Source: Carallia brachiata
Taxonomy: Eukaryota > Streptophyta > Magnoliopsida > Malpighiales > Rhizophoraceae
Direction of reading: 5' to 3'
Assembly: GCA_021464245.1 (NCBI GenBank)
Contig: JADCRB010000030.1
Location: forward strand, 3,550,213 to 3,614,212
Length of the DNA stretch: 64,000 bases
Made by a program: the position numbers and the translations under genes. Below are positions 50,921-62,733 of the stretch, piece after piece; the first letter of the stretch is position 1, and each line of letters starts with the position of its first letter. The notes below the pieces were generated by a model, which was not told the origin of the DNA, searched no databases, and worked only from the letters and a program-made list of their open reading frames with translations.

Positions 50921-51080
50921 CAAGCCTTGGGTCAAGGTTAAGTTGCTCATTTAGTGGCCTCAAGGTCATGGGTTCAAGTCACAGAAATAAATTTTTTGTA
51001 GAAATGTATAGGGAGGACTGCGTACATATATGCCCACTCTCCCCCTATTCTTGCACTAAGTCAGAGAGCACTTTATACAA
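50921..51080 (+). mobile_element. Au-like tRNA-derived SINE fragment
   Basis: The segment contains AAGTTGCTCATTTAGTGGCC, then CAAGGTCATGGGTTCAAGTC with a pol III B box (50971-50980), then GTAGAAATGTATAGGGAGGA and CTGCGTACATATATGCCC. This matches the order of a widespread angiosperm SINE of the Au type as I recall it. It sits between two C-rich patches (CATCCCCAATCCCC and CCCGTCCCCATCC) that, with GGATGGTAACGAGG at 50859 and CCTCGTTCTCATCC at 51087, look like inverted halves of an older element it entered. Confidence 0.6.
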
Positions 51081-51250
51081 CAGGTGAACCTCGTTCTCAT
51101 CCTTGACGGAGATAGGATTTTGATCCCGTCCCCATCCTCGCCTTAATTTGGATTGACAATAGGAAAATACTTCAAAAAATTTCTGTATTTTGTACCTAAA
51201 ACAAGAAAAGATATAGAACATGTGGACATGACTAGGTGGCTGTTTCTTAG

Positions 51251-51614
51251 GTGGCTACTAAGTAGCTGTCATATACAACGTGGTAGAGAAAATTATATGA
51301 AGTGATAGAGAAAATTAAACGACGTGGCAGAAGAATTAGAAGAAAATTATACGACGTGTCAAAAGAAATTATACGACATATAACCATTCAATAAAAATAA
51401 AAAATCTGGTTATATAGATCATATAATTTCTTTTACCACGTTGTATAATTTCTATATATTTTCGCTTCTATGTCGTATACCAAAAATTTTTTTAATAACT
51501 AATTACACGCGTCGTATAATTCCCTTTATCATATCGTATAATTTTTTTATATTTCCTCTATCACGTCGTATAATTTTCTTTAAGACGTCGTTTATTACAG
51601 CCACAAAGTAGTTG
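51251..51614. mobile_element. Foldback element: long imperfect inverted repeat built of ACGACGT units
   Basis: The left arm (51251-51385) and right arm (51408-51614) pair through stretches such as ATAATTTTCT, ACGTCGT and TAGCTGTCATATACAACG against GTCGTTTATTACAGCCAC. They meet at a perfect 8-bp stem, ATATAACC/GGTTATAT, with a 22-nt loop. Each arm is itself made of short reiterated units (AAATTATACGACGTG-like). The right arm has more units. No open frame is present. Confidence 0.7.
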
Positions 51615-53447
51615 CTTAAAAAATAGTCAAATAGGTTTTTCCTATGTTATAATCTAAGTCAAATGACACAAGAAGACTTGAAATTAAGGAATTAAATTAT
51701 ATTGGTCACTGATCCATGGGAAATAAGGAAACTGAAATAGAGGAGGCAGAGGAATGCAGTGCAATTAAAGTGGTGCCCAAGTTTGAACAAAATGTAGTAG
51801 CAAGGCCACAACCACGAGGAAAATGTTGACACTTTTGATCCTATTTATTTCCAAGTATTTTAGAATACTAAGGAAAGGCTCGATTTCATTTTACACAAAA
51901 AAAAAAAAAAGAAAATTTTTTTGCAAGTTGTGACCATAATCAAGTCAAAAGGATATTGACCTAAAAACATTGTCAACTGCTCTATCATTATATATGAGAA
52001 GGCAATAAAATTCATCCCAGTGCAGCCAATCAGAAATCACAGCAGCCTATAGTTGTGGGAATCTTTAAAGTTGGTAATGTGAAACAAACATTAATTGTCA
52101 AGTATATAGATTCTTTCTGTAGGTCAATGTCAATATTAAGTGACAAATTGTTGGTAATATTAAACCAACATCAAGTGACATTTGCTATTCCTTTTAACGG
52201 GAGTTGAATTGAAATGCATAAAGCACTAGCAAACAAATTTGGGGCAAAAATCTTATAAAACATGTAAACTTAGATGCAAATATCTGTCATCCGGTCTAAG
52301 TATTTAGATCATGGATATCACTACAGCTAACTCCACTGTTTTTAGAAAATGAACCGTGGTTTATACTTTCACATCTACAAAGTTCACCAGCAATATATGC
52401 AAATAAAACAGCAAATGGGTTGGCAGGTTCATCTCTCAACTGAATGCAAAGAGCAAAAATGTATTTATGAATATTAGAGAAGCGACTGCACTATCAGCCA
52501 AAAAATTAAGTAGAAGCAACTGCACTATCATTGCACTTAAGCAAGACCAAAATTAACTGTAAAATGGGTCTAGTTTGTGCAATCCTTAGCTTTCTTCTAG
52601 AGGACAACTCCCTGTAGCCACATATAAGATTCAATGTCTGACATCAATCTTAAAGAGTGGGGACAAAGTTGGTAAGGAGCCAGTCAGCGCATTCTGCACA
52701 TGAGAGCAAGAAGCTCTCTGTAAATTGACAAAGTCTTCAAGGTGCCTTTGTTGTGAATTATATATAATAAAATCATCAAGAGTTCAATAATTATCGAGAT
52801 TAATGGAATTTCCACTTTATTACTATCACTATATAAAAACTTTTACAAGTTCCAATCCCTTAAGTGACTGTAATTTCCTCCCCGTATATGGAAAAATCTA
52901 ACCTTTGAATTTTCAATGGCTCCACGTGTTTAGTTGGACTTTTAAATATTCCCTCTATAATCTCCACTACTTACACCTTCTCTGTTTTTTTTTTTTTTTG
53001 TGGTCTCTCTCAGCCTCTCTTTCAAATATTAGTAGTCTGTTTGCGTGTGGAACTTAGTAAGAAGAAAACCACTAGTCTAGATATATATCTGCACTTTATA
53101 AAATTATGCATTTGCATATCGAAAAAATGCTCTAAAGAGACAACAACCATAGAGCCTGTCCACTGCAAGAACCTAAGGGATACAAACATTGGTCAAAATA
53201 AAAACTCCAGGCCACAATCCATATTAGTTTTCTATACTAATAAAATAAATCTGAACTCCAAATGCACAACTACAGTTACACGTCTAAATGACAAAATCAT
53301 CCAAAAGAAGCAAATCAATCCCCATCTCCCAAACATTCAAAGGAAAACACGAGGTAGAAGAGAACCTGTTCAATTAAAAAGAACAAAACCTCAACCACAA
53401 GAAAAAGAAAACCACTGAGCAACAACATAAAACACTAGTAAAATAGG
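51615..53447. other. Intergenic DNA, no gene supported
   Basis: Moderately AT-rich sequence with one open frame of 125 codons at 53041-53418. That frame has no recognisable domain, is Lys/Thr/Asn-rich as expected from A-rich DNA, and begins in an AT-rich context without gene-like features. I do not call it a gene. Confidence 0.5.
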
Positions 53448-53550
53448 AGTTTAGCCTAGTGATGAAAGCACTTTGCCCACCTTCAATTTTTTGCATGCCC
53501 CTCCTCCTAGGTTCGACTCCTCATCTTGGCTTTCTTCCTTTTTTTTTTTT
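53448..53550 (+). mobile_element. tRNA-like SINE head with T-rich tail
   Basis: An A-box-like TTAGCCTAGTGATG (about 53450-53463) and a B-box GGTTCGACTCC (53510-53520) are spaced about 50 bp apart, followed by a T-rich tract. This is the arrangement of a tRNA-derived SINE 5' region. No cloverleaf can be drawn, so it is not a tRNA gene. Confidence 0.45.
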
Positions 53551-54560
53551 GTCCTTATTCTTTTTACTTCTCGCTTTCTTTTTTCTTTTTCCTTCATTTT
53601 TTTTTCTCTAAGACAATAGTTTCTTACTTTTGGTTTCTTCGCTTTCTTTCTTTTTTGTTTCAATGTATTTATCAAAATTATTTTTATTTATTTTTAAAAT
53701 TATTTTAATAATTTTTTATATATTCATATTATCATTTTAATAATTCTTTTATATTCATATTATCACTTTTTTAAAAATATTTTATATTTTAATAAAACAA
53801 ATTATTAGTAATGATTGTTATTAAAAAGAAAAAAAATTTAAAAACATATTATATATCCAAACATATATTTGATCACAAATTGACTTTAATTTTATTAATT
53901 ATACAATTGTAGTAATTATTTTTTTACAATGAACATTATAAAGAATCTCTTACATGATCACATGAGAAATAAATAATTAAATATTTAAATGATTACTTAT
54001 ACAAAGAATTATTTGATTTTATAAACAATAAAAAGAAAATTCTAAAACATTAGAATTCATATAATATAATTATAATATTTATTATTCATAATAATTAATT
54101 TAATTTATTATTTTTATCATATATATTAATTTGTATTATTATACTTGTACATATAATATTTGTTCCCTTAATTTTTTTTTAAAAATCTACCACTGTGACG
54201 TTGGTCAAGTTTGAAGTGTAACTTTGAAGTCTATTATGTTTCTAGCATTAATCTTACTAGAATATTCTTATTACTTATTGTATAAATATTATATAAAAAT
54301 AAAAAATAAATTGAAATATGGATGTCTTGACCAAAAAAAAAATAAAATATGGATAAGAAACAAGATGACTGCGAGAACAGATAAAAGACGGGAACAATCA
54401 ACCTCCTCACAATCCTTGCCCTTATGCTTACTGAAAAATTCGAAAAACAGAGATCTCAATCTCATTTTCCAATCAAAGGACAATGACTTGATGGATACGG
54501 ATAATCTCTAATAAATGTGGCTAAAATTGTCGTCTTGTGTAAATAGGTGGAATTACTTGT
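53551..54560. other. Strongly AT-rich intergenic DNA
   Basis: Almost pure A/T with long homopolymer runs. No gene, RNA or element border recognised. Confidence 0.6.
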
Positions 54561-55019
54561 TATAACAAGACTGTATATTTCGAGCCTCAGTAGTTGGACT
54601 CAAAATTAATTTATAAATTACAATGAAAATTAAAAAAAAACGTGGAGTCGATCTTTGTATAGATCTCCAATTAACGCTCATGTGTGATTTAGTCAGAGCT
54701 GAATTTCCACAACTTGCTTTTGAACTGAAAAAATTAATTCCACTGAGGGTCGATGTTTGAGCTCAGGTCGACTAGTTAAACTCTGGTGAGAGCTGTAAGA
54801 CTTGATCCCACTCGGATATTTTATATCTTAGGTTTTTGATCTAACGGATCTAATCAGTGGCAGTTAGAGAGCACACACCCAAAATATTAGAGAGAGAGAG
54901 ATGAAGATATGCAAAGCTTTATAAGATGAGATTTTTGCTTTGCATGGGATGGATTGAAAGGCTTGAGATGGTGCCTATTTATAGGGTTTTGGGGAGGATG
55001 GAGGCCAAAATTGTATGAC

Positions 55020-55352
55020 TTGGATCATACATGACAGGGACCCTCTTTGGTGGTTGAATTTTGACATTTTGTATCAAATAATTAAAATTTCATATGAATC
55101 ATCATGAGTAAGATCCTACATGGCAAGGCCCTCTTAGATCATTGATTTTGGACATTTTGCAATCAAATGGAAATTAAAATTTTATATACATGCATCATGA
55201 GTGGGATCCTACACGGTAAGGGCCTCTTAGGTTATTGATTTTTGACATTTTGCACTCAAATGGAAATTAAATTTCCATATACATGCACTTGTAACTTTCA
55301 TGTAGGGCATGCATACATTTTTTTTAATGTGCATTTACAAATGCCCCCGCTT
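55020..55352. repeat. Direct repeat A with about 95-bp subrepeats
   Basis: Two to three subrepeats contain CATCATGAGT(A/G)(A/G)GATCCTACA, GATTTTGGACATTTTGCA and ATATACATGCA, ending with CATGTAGGGCATGCAT and TGTGCATTTACA. The block is repeated at 56120-56393. Confidence 0.75.
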
Positions 55353-56119
55353 CAAGGGTTGGTGAGGAAGGACCTTGGGATGTGATCCAAACCGAGTATT
55401 GAAGTCCAATTTAAAACTTGAGAAGTTTTGATGAACATTGAATGTTAAGTTTTCAATTTTAGCTAACCCAGCTGATGTCGAGCTTTCGTAACTTGCAAAG
55501 GTTCTTTGAAGTTTCATAGCTGTGGTGAGGATGATCTGGTAGGTAAAGAACTTGAACCTTCCTATAGAGAAGGTTCAGGACTACGAACTTCAAGGCCTGC
55601 ACACACAAGGATATGGGCTGCAGTGATAGTTCCCGAGTCTGCTTTGATGTAAGGAGAATAGTTAGAACTTTCCTATACGCCGTTGCATCTGAGAATAGAT
55701 AGGGATAATCGTAGCTTCTCATCCCTTTGCGGTAGATGTGAATTAAGGAGAGTAGTTGAAACTCTATGACACCGATGGCGTTGGGGGCTGAGATTCGAGG
55801 GCCTTTATAGATCCCTCGAAGTAGACTACTGCTTCTCTTCTTAGCTCGAGTACCTCCAGCTTCCTATTATAAAACTTTCTACAAGAAAAGTGTAGGGGTT
55901 ACCCATTTTCGTTTTTGAGAGAGGAAAGAACTGAAGGGTGAGTTCTGTGATTCAGGTATGTAGGAAATATATACACAACAAAAGTTTTTTTTTTGAAAAG
56001 TCAAAAGCAAATATGTGGCATCTGGCGGGGTCCTCCATTCCCCTTTCTTCCATAAGCGACAGAAGAGGCAGCGGCTGACGTGCATTGTAGAAGTTGATAC
56101 CGCGTGCTGTAAAAGTCGT

Positions 56120-56393
56120 CCCGCATGGAAATTAAAATTTCCATATGATTCATCATGAGTAGGATCCTACATGACAAGAGTCCTCTTAGGTTATTGATTT
56201 TGGACATTTTACAATCAAATGGAAATTAAAATTTCCATATACATGCATCATGAGTAGGATCTTACATGGTAAAGGCCCTTTTAAGTCATTAATTTTTGAC
56301 ATTTTGGAATCAAATGAAAATTAAAATTTTCATATACATGCACTTGTAATTTTCATGTAGGGCATGCATGCATTTTTTTTATGTGCATTTACA
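56120..56393. repeat. Direct repeat B, second copy of 55020-55352
   Basis: It carries the same order of motifs as the first block (GATTCATCATGAGTAGGATC, GGTTATTGATTTTGGACATT, TCATGTAGGGCATGCATGCA), about 1.05-1.09 kb downstream. The 770 bp between the blocks is unrelated and holds only small frames. Confidence 0.75.
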
Positions 56394-56398
56394 CTTGT

Positions 56399-57040
56399 CC
56401 CCGAGGAGAGAGAGTAAGCGTTAGATGAAAAAGGGAATTGTTGCCCCCCTCATTTATAATATGTTTAGACTGAAGAAAAAAGTGGAAAAAAAAAAAGAAA
56501 GAAAATTGTGCAAAAAAATAAATTATTTAAATAAATAAAAAAATAGTAAGAAAAAAATAAAGAAAATAAATAAATAATAATTTATAAGAGAAAAAATTGT
56601 ATAAATAATACATCATTTGAAAAATGAGAAAGTTATAAGAAAAATGATTAAAAATAAATAATAATTTATAAAAAACAAAAAAAATAAATTTTTTTTTTGT
56701 TTTTCAAAAACCAAAATTGCGAGTTTTATATTTAAAAAAACTAAAATTATGATTTTTTTTTGTATTTTTAGAAAAAAATTTGAAAACTGAAGCTCACGGA
56801 CAGATGACACAATAATTTTAATCTAAAGTGGCAGTGGTAGGCCACAGACATAATTAACGGCAATGGATGAAAAATAATAAATTTTAACTATAAAATTAAT
56901 GTAAACAGTGAATTTTAAACAAAAAAATAAAGTAGATAAAAATTAAAAAATAAACAAACGAGAGTGTGGATTTTTGTTTTTAGTCATCATTTTTCACTGA
57001 TATTTAAAAAAGACTACTTCCACTGTTTCACCCTTAATAT
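56399..57040. other. A-rich intergenic DNA
   Basis: Long A-rich runs with AAATAAATAATAATTTATAA-like reiterations. No gene or element border identified. Confidence 0.5.
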
Positions 57041-57044
57041 TAAT

Positions 57045-57430
57045 GAGAAACACTTTTGTACACCTCTACATCCCCTCTACTCTCATTCCTCTCCCTCTCA
57101 CACACTCACCCTCTCTCCCTTACTCTGTTTATGCGTGTATGCCACCATCTCCAGTTCTCACCAAGCAAAAGACGTTGACAGGTAAGAGGGTGTTTCTCTC
57201 TCACACAGTTTAAATGGATGGGATGAGTTATTTTAATGTTTGATTCAATTGAGTGTAAGTTCTATTGGGTTTGTCGATGATGCCACCATCTCCAGTTCCA
57301 TTGGGTTATTTTAATTAATATAATTGAGTGTAAGTTCCATTGAGTTTGTTTTTATGAACTAATTTGTCTGTCTAATTCAAATTCAGTGATGAAGAAATAA
57401 AGAAGAAGATTGACTATTTAGCATGTGAAG
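57045..57430 (+). other. Possible transcribed exons of an unidentified gene
   Basis: A CT-rich leader-like stretch (57060-57130) is followed by CACCAAGCAAAAGACGTTGACAG and a good donor, GTAAGAGG, at 57181. At 57386 an AG acceptor precedes TGATGAAGAAATAAAGAAGA, with an open stretch translating to EEIKKKIDYLACEV before AT-rich DNA. No protein family was recognised and no continuation was found, so this is at most a fragment. Confidence 0.2.
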
Positions 57431-58523
57431 TATCTTTCTTTGGTATAGTTTTTTCTTGGTCAGTTATGAGGTACTTTAGATTCAACTGTCCCTCACCCCT
57501 CTCTCGCTCGCTTACTCTCTATTAATCTACAATACTCCACTCATTTTGGTACTATATGGCGTTGAATCGAGCGGGAACTTTTTTTTTAATATTTGAAGGA
57601 TTCATATCTTATTTCCATCATTACGATAAGTTTTTGATGCATATATTTAACTTCTTCGATTTTTCCTATTTTTAGTTCAGCTAAACGTCCCTCTGCTTTT
57701 TTTCCCCTCTAAAGTTTGCAATTTTGGGTATCATGATTCTTCAACTTAGTTTTCCCTGATTGGTGGGTATGCTAGATTAGAGGTTGGAATTGTAAACAAT
57801 CAATCATGGTAACGTACCATTAAGCATGATTATAATGGTTACTAATTTTTTGGATTCCTTTTTTTCTTTTGGGTCTATTAAGAAGCTCATTGATTGTGAA
57901 TTATCCCATAAAAGTAATTTCCCTCTCATAAATCTCTCCTTACCTTCTCAAGATTTGAACTCAATATCTAAAAAAAAGTCATGAACTCAAACTACTTGAA
58001 TGTTCTTTGAAATAGTTAACTCCAAGTAGTTAATTATAGAAGTCCTTATTGAAGCTCAAGCCATAATTCTATATTAGATGAAGAACGATAATCAACATGA
58101 CCAAATTTGTACTAGAAATTAGTTATATTACCTGCAACTATTTGGCTGCAAAGAGGATGACAGTAATTGATTTGATTCGAAAGACACGAGAAGATGACAA
58201 ATAATTGCTTTTGAAAACTTAGGATGCCAAGTAGTCAAGTGGCGTCATCCACAATTTAATTAGCATCTCCCATCATAAACGCCTATGTGAAATTATAAAT
58301 TGATGCACTGTTTTATGTGCTCAAGTACTCCAAGGAACCCTAAGCCATCCCTCTATCAGAAAGCCGAATGTGTCTAATCTTATGAGATTCTAAAAGTTGT
58401 TATTTTTTTGTGCATTCTATTTGTTCAATCTGATCTTGGTTCCATTGACATGGGCATTGTATGCTATAAATACATGATATGAAGTTTCGAATAGGTGCAA
58501 TTCTTGGATTGGCACCTTCAATT
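57431..58523. other. Intergenic DNA, no gene seen
   Basis: AT-rich sequence with short chance frames. No recognisable coding, RNA or repeat structure up to the MULE target duplication. Confidence 0.5.
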
Positions 58524-58533
58524 GATTATGTTT

Positions 58534-59894
58534 GGGATAAGTCTTAAATCAAGTCACTAACTTTTCGATTTAACAAATCTCGGTTAGTAACTTTAAAAAG
58601 GTTCAATGTAGATCACTTCCGTTAACAAAAGTTTTTGATTAGGTCAATAACTTTGTTTCCGTAAAAATTTCGTTACCGCTGACATAGCATGTGGTATTGT
58701 GAGTCAGCTAAATTTGCTAACGTGGTTAAAAACTTTTCTCTGTCATAATTACTGTGCCTGAGATAGACTAAAATATTTCTCCCCTCTTCCTTATCTTCTC
58801 TCTACCATCTAACACGGTCTAGCAAAAAATGGGATTCCACCGCTGTCTTTGTCCATTGAGTCATTCGTTTCCTCCTTCGATCTCAACAATGGGTACCCAT
58901 TAATTACTTCCCTTCCTTGCATTATCTATTTGTTTCTCTTTTATTTCGTCGCCCAATTTAGAGTGACAAGATTACCATCATCAATTTTCTTTTTTTTTTT
59001 AATATTTTGAGTTGTAAATTTCGTTTCTTTATATTTTTGGTTGGTGATGCAGTCTACCAGGTCTTTCTTCCTCCAGCCATCACTTTCAGAGCTCTCACTT
59101 AGCACCTCCATGACACTCATCTGGCTAGCGCCTCCCGTCTGCCTACCTCCTGGCTCTGCCAGTGCTAATAACAAAAAGAAAAAGAAAGCAATCTCAGCTA
59201 CTATTATGCAACGACGGCGACAAAGATGGTGGAGGCTTTGTAGGGATGGCGGCTCTAAGCCCGCGTCTCTGGGCAATTTCCTTGAGGTTGAGAGGAGGTT
59301 TTTTTTCTTTTCCTTTTGTTTATTAAGAGCCTCATTGGGTTTCGCTTTTTCTTTGCTGTCATGATGGACTCGAGAGGAAGAAGAAGCTAGTTACTGGAAT
59401 ACAAGATGCTAGCTTTACATAATTGGGAGAGGAATTATCCAAATCAGAAAGTTCTAACTAGCTTCACTAGAAAAGAGATGCTAGTTTCATCGAAACTGGT
59501 AGCCTGCTTTCGCTTTTTCATTGGGTTTTACTTTTTTTTTTTTTGCTATCACGTTGCAATTGAAAGGAAGAGCAGACTGGTCGCCAAAAGAAGGGACGAT
59601 AGCTCCACCAAAACCGTCAGAATCACACAGCGGGAAAGAAAATAATGAAGTAGAGAGAGATATTTTAGGACCGGGATTATGAGAGAGAAAAGTTTTTAAC
59701 CACGTCAGCAAAATTAGTCGACTCACAATGCCATGTCGATGATATGTCAGCGAATAACGAAATTTTTTACGAAAAACAAAGTTATTGACCTAATCGGAAC
59801 TTTTATTAACGGAAGTGACCTATATTAAACCTTTTTAAAGTTACTGACGGGATTTATTAAACCAAAAGTTAGCTACCTAATTAGGACTTATTCC
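58534..59894. mobile_element. MULE-like (Mutator-type) non-autonomous element, 1361 bp
   Basis: Terminal inverted repeats of about 270 bp run inward from 58534 (GGGATAAGTCTTAAATCA) and from 59894 (minus-strand reading GGAATAAGTCCTAATTAGG). They keep alignment through CAGTAACTTTAAAAAGGTT, GGTCAATAACTTTGTTT, ATTGTGAGTC and GTGGTTAAAAACTTTTCTC. The element is flanked by a perfect 10-bp direct repeat, GATTATGTTT (58524-58533 and 59895-59904), as expected for Mutator-like elements (9-10 bp). No transposase is present. The about 820-bp interior is GC-richer than its surroundings and includes a stretch with a possible intron (TTGGTTGGTGATGCAG then a coding-like segment), raising the possibility of captured host sequence. 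Confidence 0.85.
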
Positions 59895-59904
59895 GATTAT
59901 GTTT

Positions 59905-61840
59905 CGTCATGTAGATGCTAGGGTTGAGTGTTTTAATCTTTCACTTCTGTATGATTGAAACATAATTACACATTTCTATTAGTAGCAAGATGTGTGTTGA
60001 AGAATTTGAATATTATGCCTATAATGACATTATAATTGCAATTTATGGGATTATATCCGCTTCTGGGCAACCTAATAGACCTTTTTCTTTTTTTGCTGCT
60101 TACATTCAAGCGAAGGAAAAATAGAATGCTATGTTTCCCTTTCTTCCCTGAACATATTAATTTGGAGGAGGAAGAAAATCCATGATTGTGGTATGCATTA
60201 AATAATTAAGAGTTGAAGCTTCGATTGAGATGGACAATAATTTGTTTTATGACTTGAAATCAACTTGGTTTTCTCGATTGCTTTTGAAAGCCCACTGGAA
60301 TATTGGATCAAGGCATCAAGTTCTTGTTCATTCTAATTCTCTTTGTTCTAGTGTTAAAAATATTACGCTTTCCCCTTTTATGCCCTTTTTTTTTTACACA
60401 ATGGAAATCAATTCATTAATATTCTTCGATATCGTATGACATAAAGATATCAAAATACCTGCACAATGCAGGAGAAGAACTCGACTATAAAAGCCTACAA
60501 TCCATAAGGTCAAAACGACCTTTTTCAAACTGGGCCTACAGCCCGTTGAAACACAATCCTTAAAAGAGGATACCAATCGACCATTGACTAAATCTACCTA
60601 ACCACAAGTAGTTAATTAGATCTAATCTGGTCAAACAAAACTGTCAATGACAGTACAAACCGCATCTAGGCGGACTCGAGATAGACATCAATGAAATATT
60701 ATTGACACTAATTTCCATCGAAATTAAGCTACATCTTACAGAAAACAAAACGCAGTAGCAGTAGTAGCAACAATAATGACGACGACGACGACGACAATAA
60801 CACATCACCCATCTGATCAGAACGAACAACCCTTCCCAAAACACTCTATAGGAGGCAAAAGGGATCTTGGTCAGAGGCAGCAGCGGCAACCACAGTAGTG
60901 GTGGCGATAGAGGCACGCCAGAGAAGGACGACGACAGGGAGGAGGTGGCCGGCTGTGACAAGAACAGTAGCAATAGAGGTAGCGGCCCCTGTATGTATTG
61001 TAGCAAAGGGGGCAGCACCGACGGTGTCCAATCCAACAGCCTCCTCACCCATTTCGGCAGCGTTTCCAGCAGCCGGTACGGCAGTGCCAGCGACGAAGAG
61101 TACGGTGAAGACGGCTTCTGAAACGGTAAAAAGGGAGCTCGACCAATGAAGAACCCGGATCTGCAGTTTGAAAGGTCATGGGTGGAAACTATGCTACTAG
61201 ATCCATGGAAAAAGAAAAACAAAGGGAAGAGATGGGGATTCGGTAATGGAAGAGGAGGGAATGGTTGGAGAACAAGGAAAAAGAGGAACGGAGGGGAAGA
61301 GAAAGGGCGGAGAAGTAGGGGAGGGTTTGAGGGAGGAGGGGGTGGCCGGCGGTAGAGGTTGGAGAGCCCCCACCGCCGGCTATAGGCTGGAGTTTGCTGG
61401 GAGAAAGACAGAGAACCTTAAAGAGAAGGAAACTAGACAGAGAAAGATAGAGAACCTTGAAGATGAAGATTTCGATTGTTGTCAAATTAAGTTGTACCGG
61501 TCATGGGAGTGAAGACTATCCCTTTTTATGCCTTAGTAATGCTCCATTTCTATGTGTGTATTTTTTGAATAAGTTTGGTTGTATCATCAAGAATTAATTC
61601 TTGAATGAGTTCTTTTCCAGCGTTTAAGAGATGCGAGAGAGGAAGAGATTGAGTTCAAACCCCAATCTCTATCTAAGTTTTTGTTGAATCCTCTTCTCAT
61701 TCACTACATAATAGCAAGTGAAGTAAATAATTATTTATGCCCATCGTTTTTTTTTAAATAGGAATCTATTAAAGTCCCTTTTAACTTATTCTTATTTACT
61801 GTCTATTTTTATTTTACAGCCACTAAAAGACTACAATTAA
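59905..61840. other. Intergenic DNA with a GC-rich patch at 60770-61400
   Basis: The patch has open frames on both strands (for example 61222-60644 minus and 60867-61121 plus). They are Ser/Leu/Pro- or Gly/Ser-rich, mutually overlapping, and match no family I know. A minus-strand reading around 61130-60846 is Ala/Val-rich and hydrophobic. A (GAC)n-like run lies at 60777-60796. It could be a decayed gene or TE fragment; I cannot support a gene. A tRNA-like GAGTTCAAACCCC string at 61651 may be a SINE remnant. Confidence 0.3.
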
Positions 61841-62509
61841 GGGGGTGTTTGGGTAAGTTTTTAAGGATGTGCATTTATATTTCATTTTCAAAAAGTAAAA
61901 AATGAGTGTTTGATAAACTTTTTTATCCTTTTTTATACGACTCTTTAAAAGCAACTAATTGAAAAATATACCAAGGCTATTTTTTGTTACTTTTTAGATT
62001 ATTTTTCACTTTTTAGTAGTAATAATAATTTATATGGACTAAATTACTGTTACAGAATATTTATATAATTTTTGTATTATTTTTTACTTGCCATATGAAT
62101 TTGATATATTAATCTATTTCATTAATATTAGTATAAATACAATATTATCTTTTTTTAACTATTTTTAAATAATATTTTTTTACTTCAATTTTATTTATTA
62201 TTGACACTTATAAAAAAATATTAAACATTATATTTTTTTACCATTTAGTAAAAAAATTAATTTTTTTATAAAAATTTAAAAATTAACTAGAAAATTTCTC
62301 AATATTATTTATAGAAGATTATTCTAAAAATATAAAATTATAATACATAAAAATAAATTTTTTAATGTAATATATTTATATAAATTAGATGTCTAAATTA
62401 AATATTTCATTATTCAACTGTAATATCAAGTACAAAATTAATTAAATATTTTATTAATTTTATTAGTAATCAACAACAGCAGCATTTAATAAATAATCCA
62501 AACAGACCC
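61841..62509. mobile_element. Tourist-like (PIF/Harbinger) MITE, intact, 669 bp
   Basis: It begins GGGGGTGTTTGGG and ends CCAAACAGACCC, an inverted pair (GGG-x-x-TGTTTGG), and is flanked by TAA on both sides (61838-61840 and 62510-62512). The AT-rich interior has no transposase. It is the intact relative of the truncated copy at 10729-11283. Confidence 0.75.
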
Positions 62510-62733
62510 TAACTCTCCTTACTTCTATACTACTAATTTTTTTTAGTAGTTAATTACAAGATTGTTGTATTTCTTCTTCGTCATCTACTCTTTTCAAGAC
62601 TTAAATTTAAAGCTGATTTTTAATTTTTATATTTGTTAGTAACATCAACTTCGGTGTAATGGAAGACTAAGCACAACGTAAGTTTTTGGTAGGTCTCTAA
62701 ATTTGTCACTTTTTAGCTTCACGGGGACTCTTA

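Larger units (their letters stand above)
54561..56393 (-). mobile_element. LTR-like element with duplicated U3 segment
   Basis: On the minus strand the segment starts TGTAAATGCACATAAAA. It has a TATA box, CCCTATAAATAGGCACC (54976-54983 core), followed by a leader-like region, an arrangement resembling the solo LTR at 38938-41042. CTTGT flanks it on both sides (54556-54560 and 56394-56398). The left terminus is not a clean TG in plus orientation, so that border is uncertain. No retrotransposon proteins are inside. Confidence 0.45.

Noticed and set aside
53041..53418. 125-codon plus-strand frame as a gene
   Set aside because: Composition follows the A-rich DNA (Lys, Asn, Thr), there is no domain, and no promoter or conserved feature is visible.
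53448..53550. A tRNA gene at the A-box/B-box pair
   Set aside because: No cloverleaf with paired acceptor stem can be drawn, and the spacing and T-rich tail fit a SINE head.
60644..61222. 192-codon minus-strand frame rich in Leu, Ser and Pro
   Set aside because: It overlaps other frames on both strands in a GC-rich patch, matches no known family and has poly-Arg/Cys/Tyr stretches coming from simple repeats.
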